From [Erwinia] mediterraneensis (GTDB taxonomy: Bacteria; Pseudomonadota; Gammaproteobacteria; Enterobacterales; Enterobacteriaceae), in assembly GCF_900604315.1 (NCBI RefSeq), contig NZ_LR026978.1:423901-487900 (forward strand): a stretch of DNA of 64,000 nucleotides, in the 5' to 3' direction. The position numbers were made by a program, and so were the translations under genes. The number at the start of each line of letters is the position of its first letter. Position 1 is the first letter of the stretch. Below are positions 32,758 through 43,361 of the stretch, piece by piece. The notes under the pieces were generated by a model that saw nothing but the letters and a program-made list of their open reading frames with translations, did no database searches and had not been told where the DNA came from.

Positions 32758-34557
32758 TTATTTGCTGTCCTTGCCGACATGCAGAATAGCCAGGAAAGCT
32801 TCCTGCGGCAGTTCGACGTTGCCAACCTGCTTCATGCGCTTCTTACCTTCTTTCTGCTTCTGCAACAGTTTCTTCTTACGACTGACGTCGCCACCATAAC
32901 ATTTGGCAAGCACGTTTTTACGCAGCTGCTTCACGGTAGAGCGCGCAATGATGTGATTGCCAATCGCGGCCTGAATTGCAATATCGAACTGCTGACGGGG
33001 GATCAGATCTTTCATCTTTTCCACCAACTCACGACCACGGTATTGCGAGTTGTCACGGTGAGTGATCAACGCCAGCGCATCCACACGCTCTGCGTTAATC
33101 AGCACATCAACACGTACCATGTCAGAAGTCTGAAAACGTTTAAAATTATAATCCAGCGAAGCGTAGCCGCGCGAGGTTGACTTCAGACGGTCAAAGAAGT
33201 CGAGTACCACTTCCGCCATCGGGATCTCGTAAGTCAGCGCCACCTGGTTACCGTGATAGACCATATTGGTCTGCACGCCGCGCTTCTCGACGCAGAGGGT
33301 AATCACGTTGCCCAGATATTCCTGCGGCAGCAGCATATGACACTCGGCGATCGGTTCACGCAGCTCAGCGATATTATTCAGCGGCGGCAGCTTGGAAGGG
33401 CTGTCCACATACAGGGTTTCTCCGCCGGTGGTTTCTACTTCATAAACGACCGTTGGTGCAGTGGTAATCAGATCGAGATCGTATTCGCGCTCCAGACGCT
33501 CCTGAATGATCTCCATATGCAGCAGACCGAGGAAGCCGCAACGGAAGCCAAAGCCCAGCGCAGTCGAACTTTCCGGCTCGTAAAACAGCGAGGCGTCATT
33601 CAGGCTCAGTTTGCCCAGCGCATCACGGAAGGCTTCGTAATCGTCAGAGCTGACCGGGAACAGACCGGCATACACCTGCGGCTTCACTTTTTTAAAGCCC
33701 GGCAGCGCTTTGTCCGCCGCGTATTTCGCGCCGGTCAGGGTATCGCCCACCGGCGCGCCAAGAATATCTTTGATGGCGCAGACCAGCCAGCCTACTTCGC
33801 CGCACTTGAGTTCGGTACGATCAACCTGCTTAGGTGTAAAGATGCCCAGACGGTCAGCGTTATAGACCTGCCCGGTACTCATTACCTTGATTTTTTCTCC
33901 TTTGCGCAGCGTGCCGTTTTTCACGCGCACCAGAGACACCACGCCCAGGTAGTTATCAAACCAGGAGTCAATAATCAGCGCCTGCAGCGGTCCTTCCGGA
34001 TCGCCTTCCGGCGGCGGGATGTCACGCACCAGACGTTCCAGCACATCGGGAACACCCACACCGGTTTTTGCCGAGCAGCGCACCGCATCGGTGGCATCAA
34101 TGCCGACAATATCTTCAATTTCCTGCGCGACGCGATCCGGATCTGCCGCTGGCAGATCAATTTTGTTCAGTACCGGCACCACTTCCAGATCCATCTCAAT
34201 GGCCGTATAGCAGTTCGCCAGGGTCTGTGCTTCAACACCCTGACCGGCATCCACCACCAGCAATGCACCTTCACAGGCGGCCAGTGAACGGGATACTTCA
34301 TAAGAGAAGTCAACGTGTCCGGGCGTATCGATAAAATTGAGCTGGTAAGTTTCGCCGTCTTTTGCGTGGTAATCGAGCGTCACGCTCTGTGCTTTAATGG
34401 TAATACCGCGCTCACGCTCCAGATCCATGGAGTCAAGAACCTGCGCGGCCATCTCGCGATCGGATAATCCACCACAAATCTGAATCAAACGGTCAGAGAG
34501 CGTTGATTTACCGTGGTCAATGTGCGCGATGATGGAGAAGTTTCTTATGTGCTTCAT
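32758..34557 (-). CDS. lepA: Elongation factor 4, LepA
   Basis: LepA is a ribosome-associated translational GTPase. The 599-residue protein has G1 [13 protein letters not shown]3 DTPGHVDF and G4 NKIDLP, EF-G-like domains and the family-specific C-terminal domain ending near [25 protein letters not shown]. It heads the lepA-lepB-rnc-era-recO-pdxJ-acpS series of minus-strand genes. The 220 bases upstream must hold its promoter. Confidence 0.97.
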   Translation of the reverse strand: MKHIRNFSIIAHIDHGKSTLSDRLIQICGGLSDREMAAQVLDSMDLERERGITIKAQSVTLDYHAKDGETYQLNFIDTPGHVDFSYEVSRSLAACEGALLVVDAGQGVEAQTLANCYTAIEMDLEVVPVLNKIDLPAADPDRVAQEIEDIVGIDATDAVRCSAKTGVGVPDVLERLVRDIPPPEGDPEGPLQALIIDSWFDNYLGVVSLVRVKNGTLRKGEKIKVMSTGQVYNADRLGIFTPKQVDRTELKCGEVGWLVCAIKDILGAPVGDTLTGAKYAADKALPGFKKVKPQVYAGLFPVSSDDYEAFRDALGKLSLNDASLFYEPESSTALGFGFRCGFLGLLHMEIIQERLEREYDLDLITTAPTVVYEVETTGGETLYVDSPSKLPPLNNIAELREPIAECHMLLPQEYLGNVITLCVEKRGVQTNMVYHGNQVALTYEIPMAEVVLDFFDRLKSTSRGYASLDYNFKRFQTSDMVRVDVLINAERVDALALITHRDNSQYRGRELVEKMKDLIPRQQFDIAIQAAIGNHIIARSTVKQLRKNVLAKCYGGDVSRKKKLLQKQKEGKKRMKQVGNVELPQEAFLAILHVGKDSK

Positions 34558-34777
34558 TTATATGAGTATCTTCACGTAGAAAATCAGTTGAAAACCCGAG
34601 CACAGACATATTCAGGAAGATCGCTCTTTACCCACAATCCTGTCAGCCTCATTAATGACGTCGCATATTACACTGTTAGCGCCGCGCATAAAAGAATGGA
34701 ACGCCGCGTAATCGCAACAGAATTCAGCAAGTAAGCCAACAGATAAGACCGCAACCCGTGCGGTCACAACGGCAGGA

Positions 34778-35242
34778 TCAGGCGTCGGTATTAACGCGCA
34801 GAGCATCTGGAGGTAACGCCACGTTCAGAATCACCGGCTGGAAGGCTTCGCGATCGCCCAGCAGCGTGGAGAGCCCTTTCGCCAGGATAAAACCCCCGAC
34901 GCCGCCCAGCAGCGCGCCACTGGCCGCCGCGAGGTCAGTATGAAACAGCATCTGGAACAGCCCCGCCACCACAAACAGCCCGAGCAATGGCGTCATATAG
35001 ACCAGCAGCGCCGAACCCAGCAGGCTGCTCTCTTTGATGCCCACTTCAACCCGCTGACCGGGCTGTAACGGTTGCGCGCTGGCGATTTGCATCACATGCG
35101 CATTTTTGGGGCCGAGTTTGTTCAGCATGTGGCTGCCGCAGCCTTTGCGTGCCGAGCAACTGTTACAGGAAGTTTTTGCCTCTGAATGCAGCGTGGCAAT
35201 ACCGTCCTGCCAGGCAACCACCGTGGCCCATTCTTTCATCAT
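34778..35242 (-). CDS. rseC: RseC, SoxR-reducing/sigma-E regulatory protein
   Basis: A 154-residue inner-membrane protein with an N-terminal Cys-rich segment (CNSCSARKGCG, about residues 26-36) and two membrane helices (about 75-95 and 100-122). In E. coli RseC is encoded in the rpoE operon and helps the Rsx complex re-reduce SoxR. It overlaps the rseB stop by 4 bases. A weak hairpin (34747-34765) lies just downstream. Confidence 0.93.
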   Translation of the reverse strand: MMKEWATVVAWQDGIATLHSEAKTSCNSCSARKGCGSHMLNKLGPKNAHVMQIASAQPLQPGQRVEVGIKESSLLGSALLVYMTPLLGLFVVAGLFQMLFHTDLAAASGALLGGVGGFILAKGLSTLLGDREAFQPVILNVALPPDALRVNTDA

Positions 35243-36195
35243 TTTTGAGTACCTGAATCAATACTGTCCGCAATACGTTTTGCCGTGGCAGGGGGTAATT
35301 CGCCCACCACAGTAATTTCTCTATTATTGCTTACTTTGATTTGTACTGTACGACGTCCCGTGCGCAATGTCTGATTGACGCTGCTTTTATCCGCCGGGGT
35401 GATATTAATGGCAAAACTGAAAAGGCCGTCGCTGTAGAGACGTGATTCCACGGTTTTATTCATCGCCGGGATATTACGACGGCTCTGCGAGACCGCTTTC
35501 ATGCCAGCTGGCAACCAGCCAGGCTGCCAGTTCAGAGTGACCTTGTCCCCTTCAGGTACCGACAGCGAAGGCGGCAGGCTGGCTTTTTGCAGCCCCTGCA
35601 TCAGGTTACGCACGCCTTCATCCACGGCGAAACTGATCACCCGGAACTGCTCCAGCGTCTCGCCGTCGCGATCCAGCAGATCGACCCGCAGCGGCAGTTT
35701 GGTATCCACATCCAGCCAGACCACATAGCTATAGCGGGTGCCATCACGCGAGACAATGCGCACTACCTCGCACATCTGATCGGCGATACGGGCACGTCCA
35801 ACCGGGATAAAATCGTAGTTGTCGTCGAGGCGGGAAAAGTCAGCGAAAATCACTGCCGGCAAAGCATCGATAATGTGATTACCGGGCAGCGAAAAAGGCT
35901 CAAGGCCAGGTTCAAAATAGCTGATATCGTTGCCGCGCTGGATAACCTCACGACGCGGGCCATCCATCTGCAGCAGCTGCGCATAAATGCGGTTATCGAG
36001 CACGGCATGACGATAACGGAGCGATTCAATGCCGAGACGAGAGACGTTGATATAGGCAAATTCGTAGTTCAGCGACTGACTGGCCTGTTCCATCTGTTGT
36101 AACAACGCCCCGGGCGCAGAAGTTTCTGCCGGGGCGGTTGATGTCCAGAGCAGGCTGCCAGCCAGCAGGCTAACGGCACACCAGAATTGCTTCAT
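35239..36195 (-). CDS. rseB: RseB, periplasmic regulator of sigma-E
   Basis: RseB binds the periplasmic part of RseA and blocks its cleavage until lipopolysaccharide or envelope stress releases it. The 318 residues start with a Sec signal peptide (cut probably after PAE/T near 24), followed by the MucB/RseB N-domain and a smaller C-domain. The start overlaps the rseA stop. Confidence 0.95.
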   Translation of the reverse strand: MKQFWCAVSLLAGSLLWTSTAPAETSAPGALLQQMEQASQSLNYEFAYINVSRLGIESLRYRHAVLDNRIYAQLLQMDGPRREVIQRGNDISYFEPGLEPFSLPGNHIIDALPAVIFADFSRLDDNYDFIPVGRARIADQMCEVVRIVSRDGTRYSYVVWLDVDTKLPLRVDLLDRDGETLEQFRVISFAVDEGVRNLMQGLQKASLPPSLSVPEGDKVTLNWQPGWLPAGMKAVSQSRRNIPAMNKTVESRLYSDGLFSFAINITPADKSSVNQTLRTGRRTVQIKVSNNREITVVGELPPATAKRIADSIDSGTQK

Positions 36196-36848
36196 TACTG
36201 CTGCTGAATTCCTAACGACTGGTTACCCGGAACCTGCAGTTGCGCCTGCTGTGGCGCGCGCTGATCGAACTGCAGATTGTCGGAATGCAAACGGCGTTGC
36301 AGTTCATAATCCTGCAACATGGCATTTACCCGGCGGCGCTGTTCCTGCACCTGCTGGTTTGCGCTGTTGGTGTCAAACGCATCGGAAGGCACACCCAGGC
36401 TGACCGGTGACGCCTTGCCCATCATCGGCAGGGTATTAAATACCGGCGCTTCCGAAACCGGGGCATCGCTGCCTGCTGGCTGGTTATAGTGCTGTACGCC
36501 AACAATCACCGCCAGCGAAACACAAGCGGCAACCCCGATCTGCGTCAGCTGCGATGCCCATGGACGCACGTTGCGCCAGAAAGGCATTTTCTCCCAGCGA
36601 GACGGCTCCGGCTGCGCTTCCGGGATCAGCTCGGTTACTTTGCGTAGCGGTTCCTGTTCGATAGCAGCAGCAACCCGTGCGGAGATATCGAAATGCAGGT
36701 GTGTGCCTACATCACCACGCATGGTATCGCGGATAAGATGGTAGCTTTCCCAGCTTTTTTGAAGTTCTGCGTCCTTTGATAACGCCGACAACAGCTCGTT
36801 ATCTAAAGTTTCACCATCCATTAAAGCGGAAAGTTTTTCTTTCTGCAT
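36195..36848 (-). CDS. rseA: RseA, anti-sigma-E factor
   Basis: RseA holds sigma-E at the membrane and is degraded by DegS, RseP and ClpXP during envelope stress. The 217-residue protein has the N-terminal sigma-binding part (MQKEKLSALMDGE, about 1-90), one membrane helix (about 98-117) and a Gln-rich periplasmic domain that binds RseB. It lies 27 bases after rpoE. Confidence 0.95.
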   Translation of the reverse strand: MQKEKLSALMDGETLDNELLSALSKDAELQKSWESYHLIRDTMRGDVGTHLHFDISARVAAAIEQEPLRKVTELIPEAQPEPSRWEKMPFWRNVRPWASQLTQIGVAACVSLAVIVGVQHYNQPAGSDAPVSEAPVFNTLPMMGKASPVSLGVPSDAFDTNSANQQVQEQRRRVNAMLQDYELQRRLHSDNLQFDQRAPQQAQLQVPGNQSLGIQQQ

Positions 36849-36875
36849 GCCTCAGTACCCTTCCTGTTGCCGTTA

Positions 36876-37454
36876 TCACTGACGTTGGATAAGCGGTTGA
36901 ACTTTATTATCAATAGCCTCTCGTGCGCGAAAGATCCGTGAACGAACGGTACCTACCGGACAATCCATAATAGCGGCGATCTCTTCATAACTCAGTCCAT
37001 CCAGTTCTCTGAGGGTGATTGCCATACGCAAATCCTCAGGAAGCGCCTCAATGGTTCGAAAGACAATTTGTTTCAATTCGTCAGACAACATTAAGTTCTC
37101 AGGGTTCGATATTTCTTTGAGTGCACCGGCACTTTCGAAATTTTCTGCGTCAATCGCATCCACATCGCTGGATGGCGGACGACGCCCCTGAGCAACCAGA
37201 TAATTTTTTGCAGTGTTAACCGCAATGCGATACAGCCAGGTATAAAATGCGCTGTCGCCACGGAATGATTCCAGGGCGCGATACGCTTTGATAAAGGACT
37301 CTTGTACGACGTCAGGCACATCGCCTGAAGGAACATAACGCGAAACCAGGCTCGCCACTTTATGCTGGTATCGAATAACCAGTAAATTGAATGACTTCTG
37401 ATCTCCCTTCTGCACCCGTTCAACGAGAACCTGATCCGTTAACTGCTCGCTCAT
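36876..37454 (-). CDS. rpoE: RNA polymerase sigma-E factor
   Basis: RpoE directs envelope-stress transcription. The 192-residue protein is close to identical to E. coli sigma-E (191): region 2 with YQHKVASLVSRYV and FIKAYRALESFRGDSAFYTWLYRIA, and region 4 with GLSYEEIAAIMDCPVGTVRSRI. An in-frame ATG at 37502 would add 16 residues without homology; MSEQLTDQ is the known N terminus. It heads the rpoE-rseA-rseB-rseC operon and is divergent from nadB. Confidence 0.97.
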   Translation of the reverse strand: MSEQLTDQVLVERVQKGDQKSFNLLVIRYQHKVASLVSRYVPSGDVPDVVQESFIKAYRALESFRGDSAFYTWLYRIAVNTAKNYLVAQGRRPPSSDVDAIDAENFESAGALKEISNPENLMLSDELKQIVFRTIEALPEDLRMAITLRELDGLSYEEIAAIMDCPVGTVRSRIFRAREAIDNKVQPLIQRQ

Positions 37455-37521
37455 CCGAGGTAATGTCTCCCCAAATTTTCCTCCACGCGTAAATGAACAC
37501 AATTTCTAAGCAAGCATGCGC

Positions 37522-37549
37522 TTAGAGTGACAGGTTTCCCTGAAGTTCA
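37522..37549 (-). promoter_or_regulatory. Sigma-E autoregulatory promoter of rpoE
   Basis: On the minus strand TGAACTT, 16 bases, then TCTAA fits the sigma-E consensus (GGAACTT-N16-TCTGA) apart from two positions. The expected start near 37,515 leaves a 60-base leader before the rpoE ATG. Confidence 0.72.
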
Positions 37550-37862
37550 GTTACGTCCTGATAATTCTTCCGTCGCCGCGCGACCCGCATTGTTATTCGT
37601 TGTGAACTGCGGCGCGCCATTGCGCTCACCGCTGCGCTGGCTGAGCGTCTGGTCGCAGGCAGAGTACCTTATGCCACTGGCTTTTTCATCTTTAAATCCC
37701 CTGCCTGTTGCAAAGTTTCACATAGCAAACAGCCTGAGAATGGCGGGCTGATTAACGTACTGATAATACTGTAAACGCGCGTCCAGCACCCGGCGATAAG
37801 CCGCAAATTTGTTCAAAATACTTCACACAGCCACGCTTAATGCTTATGCTCAGCTTACCCTT

Positions 37863-37880
37863 TGTTTAGTAAATTAAACA
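37863..37880 (+). promoter_or_regulatory. NadR operator at the nadB start
   Basis: TGTTTA-N6-TAAACA is a perfect inverted repeat matching the NadR operator. It ends only three bases before the chosen nadB start codon, and no strong Shine-Dalgarno sequence is present there. Repression under NAD sufficiency is expected. Confidence 0.88.
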
Positions 37881-37882
37881 TG

Positions 37883-39502
37883 ATGAGCTCACTTCCCGAT
37901 TATCAGTGTGACGTGTTGATTATAGGTAGCGGTGCGGCAGGCCTCTCTCTGGCATTACGCCTGGCGCAACAGCAGCATCAGGTCATGGTGCTGAGTAAAG
38001 GCCCGGTCAATGAGGGCTCCACGCTGTATGCCCAGGGCGGTATAGCTGCCGTGTTTGACGAAGCGGACAGCATCGAATCACATATTGAAGACACGCTGAT
38101 TGCCGGAGCCGGGTTATGTGATCGGGAAGCCGTCAGCTTTATTGCCCGTAATGCGCGTCACTGCGTGCAGTGGCTGATCGATCATGGCGTCGCTTTTGAC
38201 CGGGAAACCCAACCGGATGGCGCGCAGCGCTACCATCTCACTCAGGAAGGCGGACACAGCCACCGCCGTATTCTGCATCGCGCGGATGCCACGGGCCGCG
38301 AAGTCGAAACCACGCTGGTCAGCCAGGCGCTCAGTCATCCCAATATTCATATTCTCGAACGTACCAATGCCGTTGACCTGATTCTCTCTGACAAAATCGG
38401 GCTACCCGGCCCCCGACGCGCGCTGGGCGCCTGGATCTGGAATCGCAACCGCGAACAGGTGGAAACCTGTTGCGCCAGAACGGTAGTGCTGGCGACTGGC
38501 GGCGCGGCCAAAGTGTATCAGTACACCACAAATCCTGACGTCGCTTCAGGTGATGGTATTGCCATGGCCTGGCGCGCAGGCTGCCGCGTGGCCAATCTGG
38601 AATTTAATCAGTTTCATCCGACCTGTCTGTTTCATCCTCAGGCGCACAATTTCCTGCTGACAGAGGCGCTGCGCGGTGAAGGTGCCTGGCTGACGCGCCC
38701 CGATGGCAGCCGCTTTATGCCCGATTTCGACGCACGGGCCGAGCTGGCACCGCGCGATATCGTGGCGCGCGCTATCGATCATGAGATGAAACGTCTGGGC
38801 GTTGCCTGTATGTATCTGGATATCAGTCACCAGCCCGCCGCTTTTATCCGGACGCATTTTCCCATGATCTATGAAAAGCTGCTGACGTTTGGGCTCGATC
38901 TGACCCGGGATGCGATCCCAGTGGTGCCTGCAGCGCACTACACCTGTGGCGGCGTGATGGTTGATCAGCATGGCCGTACCGATGTCGACGCGTTGTACGC
39001 CATTGGCGAAGTGAGTTATACCGGTCTGCACGGTGCCAATCGTATGGCCTCCAACTCGCTGCTGGAGTGTCTGGTATATGGCTGGTCGGCGGCAAAGGAT
39101 ATTCATCAACGCCTGCCGGCAACCGAGGCGGTGGCGTCGCTGCCCGCCTGGGATGAGAGCCTGGTGGATGATTCCGATGAGCGCGTGGTGATCCAGCATA
39201 ACTGGCATGAGCTGCGCCTGCTGATGTGGGATTATGTCGGGATTGTGCGTACCACCCGGCGTCTGGAGCGCGCGCTGCGCCGTATCAGCCTGCTGCAACA
39301 TGAAACAGACGAGTATTACGCCCACTTCCGCCTCTCCAGTAATCTGCTGGAACTGCGCAATCTGGTGCAGGTGGCGGAACTGATGGTGCGCAGTGCGCTG
39401 GCGCGTAAAGAGAGCCGCGGGCTACACTTTACGCTTGATTACCCTGGCTCCTTACCCGATGCGCAGCCCACCGTGCTGGTGCCGGAGCACTACAAAAACA
39501 GG
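37883..39502 (+). CDS. nadB: L-aspartate oxidase NadB
   Basis: NadB oxidises L-aspartate to iminoaspartate, the first step of de novo NAD synthesis. The 539- to 540-residue flavoprotein has the FAD motif [16 protein letters not shown], the active-site region [23 protein letters not shown] and YTCGGVMVD. The frame opens further upstream and ATG also occurs at 37880; the 37883 start gives [10 protein letters not shown], aligned with the E. coli N terminus. Its 3' end (stop about 39,503-39,505) overlaps the convergent trmN6 end. Confidence 0.95.
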
Positions 39503-40239
39503 TAAAAGTCCCGGGTCAGACTGCACCAGACGTCAGAATAATTTTTGTCTGCCCCGCGAATGACTATGCGCTCCAGCAAGGTTTCGCCCGGCTGGGGGGA
39601 GAAGCCCAGCAGTACCCGATGCGGCGGACGATGGGCATACTCCGCCACATCGGTGCGAAAACGCAGATGCCAGCCATCGTCCTGCGCCAGTGCGATAAAA
39701 TCATTGCCGACCGCTTCCGGCAGTACGACACACAGGAAGCCCGTTTCTTCAATCAGCATCTCTGCACAGCGCAGCAGCGTCTGATGATCCAGCGTTCCGG
39801 TGTAGCGCGCCGCCTCTCGCTCAGGCGTGGCGCACTCCACACCGGGGGCAAAATAGGGGGGATTACTGACGATCAGCGAATAACGCTTGTCGCACGCCTC
39901 AGCCCAGGTGACGACATTTTGCGCATGCACCTGAATGCGTGCGGCCCAGGGCGAAGCCTGTACGTTCTCCCCGGCCTGTTGCGCCGCAACGGGGTCCAGC
40001 TCAATAGCATCCAGCATCACGGTATCGGGCGTACGCTGCGCCAGCATTAAAGCAATCAGGCCACTGCCGGTGCCGATATCCAGCACGCGTCTGGCCTGCG
40101 CCACCGGCGCCCATGCCCCCAGTAAGATCGCGTCGGTCCCCACTTTCATGGCGCAGCGATCGTGGGCGACAAAAAATCGCTTAAACGTAAACCCGTTCTT
40201 TTTTAGCGAAAGGCGCGAGGGTAAGTCAGCTTGCATCAT
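39490..40239 (-). CDS. trmN6: tRNA1(Val) (adenine37-N6)-methyltransferase TrmN6
   Basis: TrmN6 (YfiC) methylates A37 of tRNA-Val(cmo5UAC). The 249-residue protein has the AdoMet motif [15 protein letters not shown] and the N6-adenine catalytic NPPY in IVSNPPYF. The start is uncertain among TTG 40248, ATG 40239 and ATG 40236; none has a strong ribosome site and 40239 is chosen. It is divergent from srmB, as in E. coli. Confidence 0.92.
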   Translation of the reverse strand: MMQADLPSRLSLKKNGFTFKRFFVAHDRCAMKVGTDAILLGAWAPVAQARRVLDIGTGSGLIALMLAQRTPDTVMLDAIELDPVAAQQAGENVQASPWAARIQVHAQNVVTWAEACDKRYSLIVSNPPYFAPGVECATPEREAARYTGTLDHQTLLRCAEMLIEETGFLCVVLPEAVGNDFIALAQDDGWHLRFRTDVAEYAHRPPHRVLLGFSPQPGETLLERIVIRGADKNYSDVWCSLTRDFYLFL

Positions 40240-40427
40240 GCTCTGCAACCATTAACTGTTAAACTGCTGAAATGCGGCCTGTCAGTGTAACGTGACCCGA
40301 CGCAGATTACACTGTCTGGTCAATTTCCAGCTGGCGCACAAGCGAAGCGCAGGCCAGGGTAAATACACAAACAGATGAAGATTATGTTCGATCTGTCTAT
40401 AATCAGCGCCCCAAACTGAGGTAGACC

Positions 40428-41756
40428 ATGACCGTAACCACATTTTCCGAACTTGAACTCGATGAAAGCCTGCTGGAAGCGCTGCAGGATAAAGGCTACA
40501 CGCGCCCAACCGCTATACAAGCCGCTGCGATTCCGCCTGCGCTGGAGGGTCGTGACGTGCTGGGTTCGGCACCTACCGGTACGGGGAAAACGGCCGCTTA
40601 CCTGCTGCCGGTACTACAGCACCTGCTCGATTTCCCGCGTAAAAAGTCGGGACCGCCACGTATTTTAATTCTCACGCCCACCCGTGAACTGGCAATGCAG
40701 GTTGCCGACCAGGCGCGCGAGCTGGCGAAACATACCCATCTCGACATCGCGACCATTACCGGCGGCGTCGCCTATATGAACCATGCTGAGGTATTCAGCG
40801 AAAACCAGGATGTGGTAGTCGCGACTACCGGTCGCCTGCTGCAGTACATCAAAGAAGAGAATTTTGACTGCCGTGCGGTAGAAACGCTGATCCTCGATGA
40901 AGCGGACCGCATGCTCGACATGGGCTTCGCGCAGGATATTGAAACCATTGCGGCCGAAACGCGCTGGCGTAAACAGACCCTGCTGTTTTCAGCGACACTT
41001 GAAGGCGAGAACATCAAAGATTTTGCGGAGCGTCTGCTGAACGACCCGGTGGAAGTGGAAGCCACGCCCAGCAACCGCGAACGTAAGAAAATTCAGCAAT
41101 GGTACTACCGTGCCGACAACCTGGAGCACAAAACTAAACTGCTGGTGCATCTGCTGAAGCAACCGGACGTTACCCGCTCCATCGTGTTCGTTCGTAAACG
41201 TGAACGTCTGCATGAACTGGTGGGCTGGCTGCACGAAGCGGGTATCCGCTGCAGTTACCTTGAAGGTGAGATGGTGCAGGCCAAGCGCAACGAGGCGATC
41301 AAACGTCTGGTTGAAGAGCGCGTGAATGTGTTGGTTGCCACTGATGTCGCGGCGCGCGGTATCGATATTGATGATGTCAGCCACGTCTTTAACTTTGATA
41401 TGCCGCGCACGGCAGATACCTATCTGCACCGTATAGGACGTACGGCACGCGCAGGACGCAAAGGCACCGCGCTGTCGCTGGTGGAAGCGCATGATCATCT
41501 GTTGCTTGGCAAAATCAGCCGCTACATCGACGAGCCGCTGAAAGCCCGCGTGATTGATGAACTGCGTCCGGTTACCCGCGCGCCTTCCGAAAAATCGAAC
41601 GGAAAACCGTCGAAAAAAGTGCTTGCGAAACGCAAAGAGAAAAAAGAGCAGGAAAGTGAAAAGCCTCGCGTGAAAAAACGCCATCGCGATACCAGGAATA
41701 TTGGTAAACGCCGCAAGCCAAAGGCTGCGAACAGCGCGAAAGAGGGTGCGGAATAA
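40428..41756 (+). CDS. srmB: DEAD-box RNA helicase SrmB
   Basis: SrmB assists early 50S ribosome assembly. The 442 residues show all helicase motifs: Q motif (PTAIQ), I APTGTGKT, Ia PTRELA, II LDEAD, III SAT, IV-V region VLVATDVAARGID and VI HRIGRTAR, followed by a Lys/Arg-rich tail (about 385-442) that binds RNA. It is near identical to E. coli SrmB (444). Confidence 0.97.
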   Translation: MTVTTFSELELDESLLEALQDKGYTRPTAIQAAAIPPALEGRDVLGSAPTGTGKTAAYLLPVLQHLLDFPRKKSGPPRILILTPTRELAMQVADQARELAKHTHLDIATITGGVAYMNHAEVFSENQDVVVATTGRLLQYIKEENFDCRAVETLILDEADRMLDMGFAQDIETIAAETRWRKQTLLFSATLEGENIKDFAERLLNDPVEVEATPSNRERKKIQQWYYRADNLEHKTKLLVHLLKQPDVTRSIVFVRKRERLHELVGWLHEAGIRCSYLEGEMVQAKRNEAIKRLVEERVNVLVATDVAARGIDIDDVSHVFNFDMPRTADTYLHRIGRTARAGRKGTALSLVEAHDHLLLGKISRYIDEPLKARVIDELRPVTRAPSEKSNGKPSKKVLAKRKEKKEQESEKPRVKKRHRDTRNIGKRRKPKAANSAKEGAE

Positions 41757-41769
41757 TTCAGCAGCGCAA

Positions 41770-41803
41770 TAAAAAAATCGCCTCAAACGGGGCGATTTTT
41801 TTA
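41770..41803 (+). terminator. Terminator of srmB
   Basis: A stem AAATCGCC / GGCGATTT with a small loop, preceded by A7 and followed by T7, 14 bases after the srmB stop. Confidence 0.9.
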
Positions 41804-41989
41804 TCTTTTTATCAGAAATTGCGTGCCAGGTACTGAAAACCTCAGGTAAGCCAGATAGTTACTTAACGCACCCTTTCGATCCGCCATCCCGCCATGCTAA
41901 CTCTTTGATTAAAAATAATTAGCCCCCTTTCTTTCAGTGCACAGAAATTATACTCAGCCACAAAAAGGTGCCGTAGCGCCTGGACTGGC

Positions 41990-42373
41990 TTATATGCTTT
42001 CTGTAAAGGTACGTGCAATCACATCACGCTGCTGCTCTGGCGTCAGCGCATTGAAGCGCACCGCATAGCCGGAAACCCGGATGGTGAGTTGCGGGTATTT
42101 CTCCGGATGCTGCACCGCATCCTCCAGCGTTTCCCGCCGCAGCACGTTCACGTTAAGATGCTGGCCGCCTTCAACCCGCACCTGCGGTTGGACTTCCAGT
42201 GGGACTTCACGCCAGGTGACCTCTCCCAGTTCACGCAGAGGGACAATCTGCCCCTCAGTAAAACCCGATTTTGCACAGATGCAGCGCGCTTCCGCCTTCT
42301 TGCTGTCCAGCAACCAGAAGGAATGAAGAAGCTCCTTTTTCGCTGCGTTGGTGATTTGAATGCCGTTAATCAT
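41990..42373 (-). CDS. grcA: GrcA, autonomous glycyl radical cofactor
   Basis: GrcA (YfiD) can replace the damaged glycyl-radical domain of pyruvate formate-lyase and restore its activity. The 127 residues match E. coli GrcA in length. The radical Gly lies in the conserved [17 protein letters not shown] near the C terminus, preceded by [20 protein letters not shown]. The N-terminal half is more divergent. An FNR box upstream fits anaerobic induction. Confidence 0.95.
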   Translation of the reverse strand: MINGIQITNAAKKELLHSFWLLDSKKAEARCICAKSGFTEGQIVPLRELGEVTWREVPLEVQPQVRVEGGQHLNVNVLRRETLEDAVQHPEKYPQLTIRVSGYAVRFNALTPEQQRDVIARTFTESI

Positions 42374-42457
42374 AATGCGCCTCCCGTGCTGAGTAACATA
42401 ACGCCGTTAGTGAATACCTGTGTTAGCTTTGTATACAGATCGCAACAGTCAGACGTC

Positions 42458-42471
42458 TTGACCTGTATCAA
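42458..42471 (-). promoter_or_regulatory. FNR box of grcA
   Basis: TTGACCTGTATCAA matches TTGAT-N4-ATCAA with one change. Its centre is about 91 bases above the grcA ATG; with FNR at -41.5 the transcript would start near 42,423. A TATACA -10-like element lies at the fitting place (about 42,430-42,435). Confidence 0.75.
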
Positions 42472-42615
42472 CGAAAAGCGACACGTGCATTTTCTCTTAA
42501 TTAACTGCCTGATAATTCAGAAAAAATCTATTTAAGTCATTCAGCTGTTTTTTTAATTTTTTCTCTGCAGCAGGAAACGCTAAGCTAAACAGGTTATCAA
42601 CGCAGGGAGTACAGC

Positions 42616-43296
42616 ATGGCTGATAAGCTAACCTGGCACGATGTGCTGGCCGAAGAGAAAGAGAAACCCTATTTTGTCGAAACGCTGAAGCTGGTCGCTA
42701 ACGAGCGAGCCGCTGGCGTGACGGTTTATCCGCCGCAAAAGGATGTCTTTAATGCCTTTCGATTAACCGAACTGAGCGATGTGAAGGTGGTGATCCTCGG
42801 GCAGGATCCCTATCATGGCCCGAATCAGGCCCACGGGCTGGCGTTTTCCGTGCTGCCTGGCGTGCCGGTTCCCCCCTCTTTGCAGAATATCTATAAAGAG
42901 CTGGAGCAGGAATTTCCTGACTTTCAGCGCCCGACGCACGGCTTTCTGGAAAGCTGGGCGAAACAGGGTGTGATGTTACTGAATACGGTATTAACCGTAG
43001 AGGCGGGCAAAGCGCATTCTCATGCCCGTTTCGGCTGGGAAACGTTTACCGACAGCGTGATTTCGGCTATCAATATGCACCGGGAAGGGGTGGTTTTCCT
43101 GCTCTGGGGCTCACATGCTCAGAAAAAAGGCAGCATTATTGATCGGCAACGCCATCATATTTTACAGGCGCCCCACCCTTCCCCGCTTTCCGCGCATCGC
43201 GGCTTTTTTGGCTGCCAGCATTTCGCGCAGACCAATGCCATTCTGCAAAAGGCGGGAAAAGAGCCGGTGGACTGGATGCCCGTACTGCCGCAGTAA
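42616..43296 (+). CDS. ung: Uracil-DNA glycosylase
   Basis: Ung removes uracil from DNA, starting base excision repair. The 226-residue family 1 enzyme has the water-activating loop [18 protein letters not shown], the central [12 protein letters not shown] and the leucine-loop [19 protein letters not shown] ribosome site precedes the ATG. It is divergent from grcA. Confidence 0.97.
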   Translation: MADKLTWHDVLAEEKEKPYFVETLKLVANERAAGVTVYPPQKDVFNAFRLTELSDVKVVILGQDPYHGPNQAHGLAFSVLPGVPVPPSLQNIYKELEQEFPDFQRPTHGFLESWAKQGVMLLNTVLTVEAGKAHSHARFGWETFTDSVISAINMHREGVVFLLWGSHAQKKGSIIDRQRHHILQAPHPSPLSAHRGFFGCQHFAQTNAILQKAGKEPVDWMPVLPQ

Positions 43297-43307
43297 GGCA
43301 GATAAGC

Positions 43308-43334
43308 AAACGGCCGCGTATCAGGCGGCCGTTT
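43308..43334. terminator. Hairpin between ung and grpE
   Basis: A 10-bp perfect stem AAACGGCCGC / GCGGCCGTTT with a 7-base loop. The T-run is only three bases, so it is a possible bidirectional terminator for the convergent genes. Confidence 0.6.
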
Positions 43335-43361
43335 GGGCAGAATGGGCAGATTCTCAGCGCA

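Noticed and set aside
37520..37640. Small upstream ORF (about 22 codons, minus strand) before rpoE as an RseD-like leader peptide
   Set aside because: The frame is short and without a good ribosome site, it ends near the sigma-E promoter, and I could not align it with the E. coli leader peptide.
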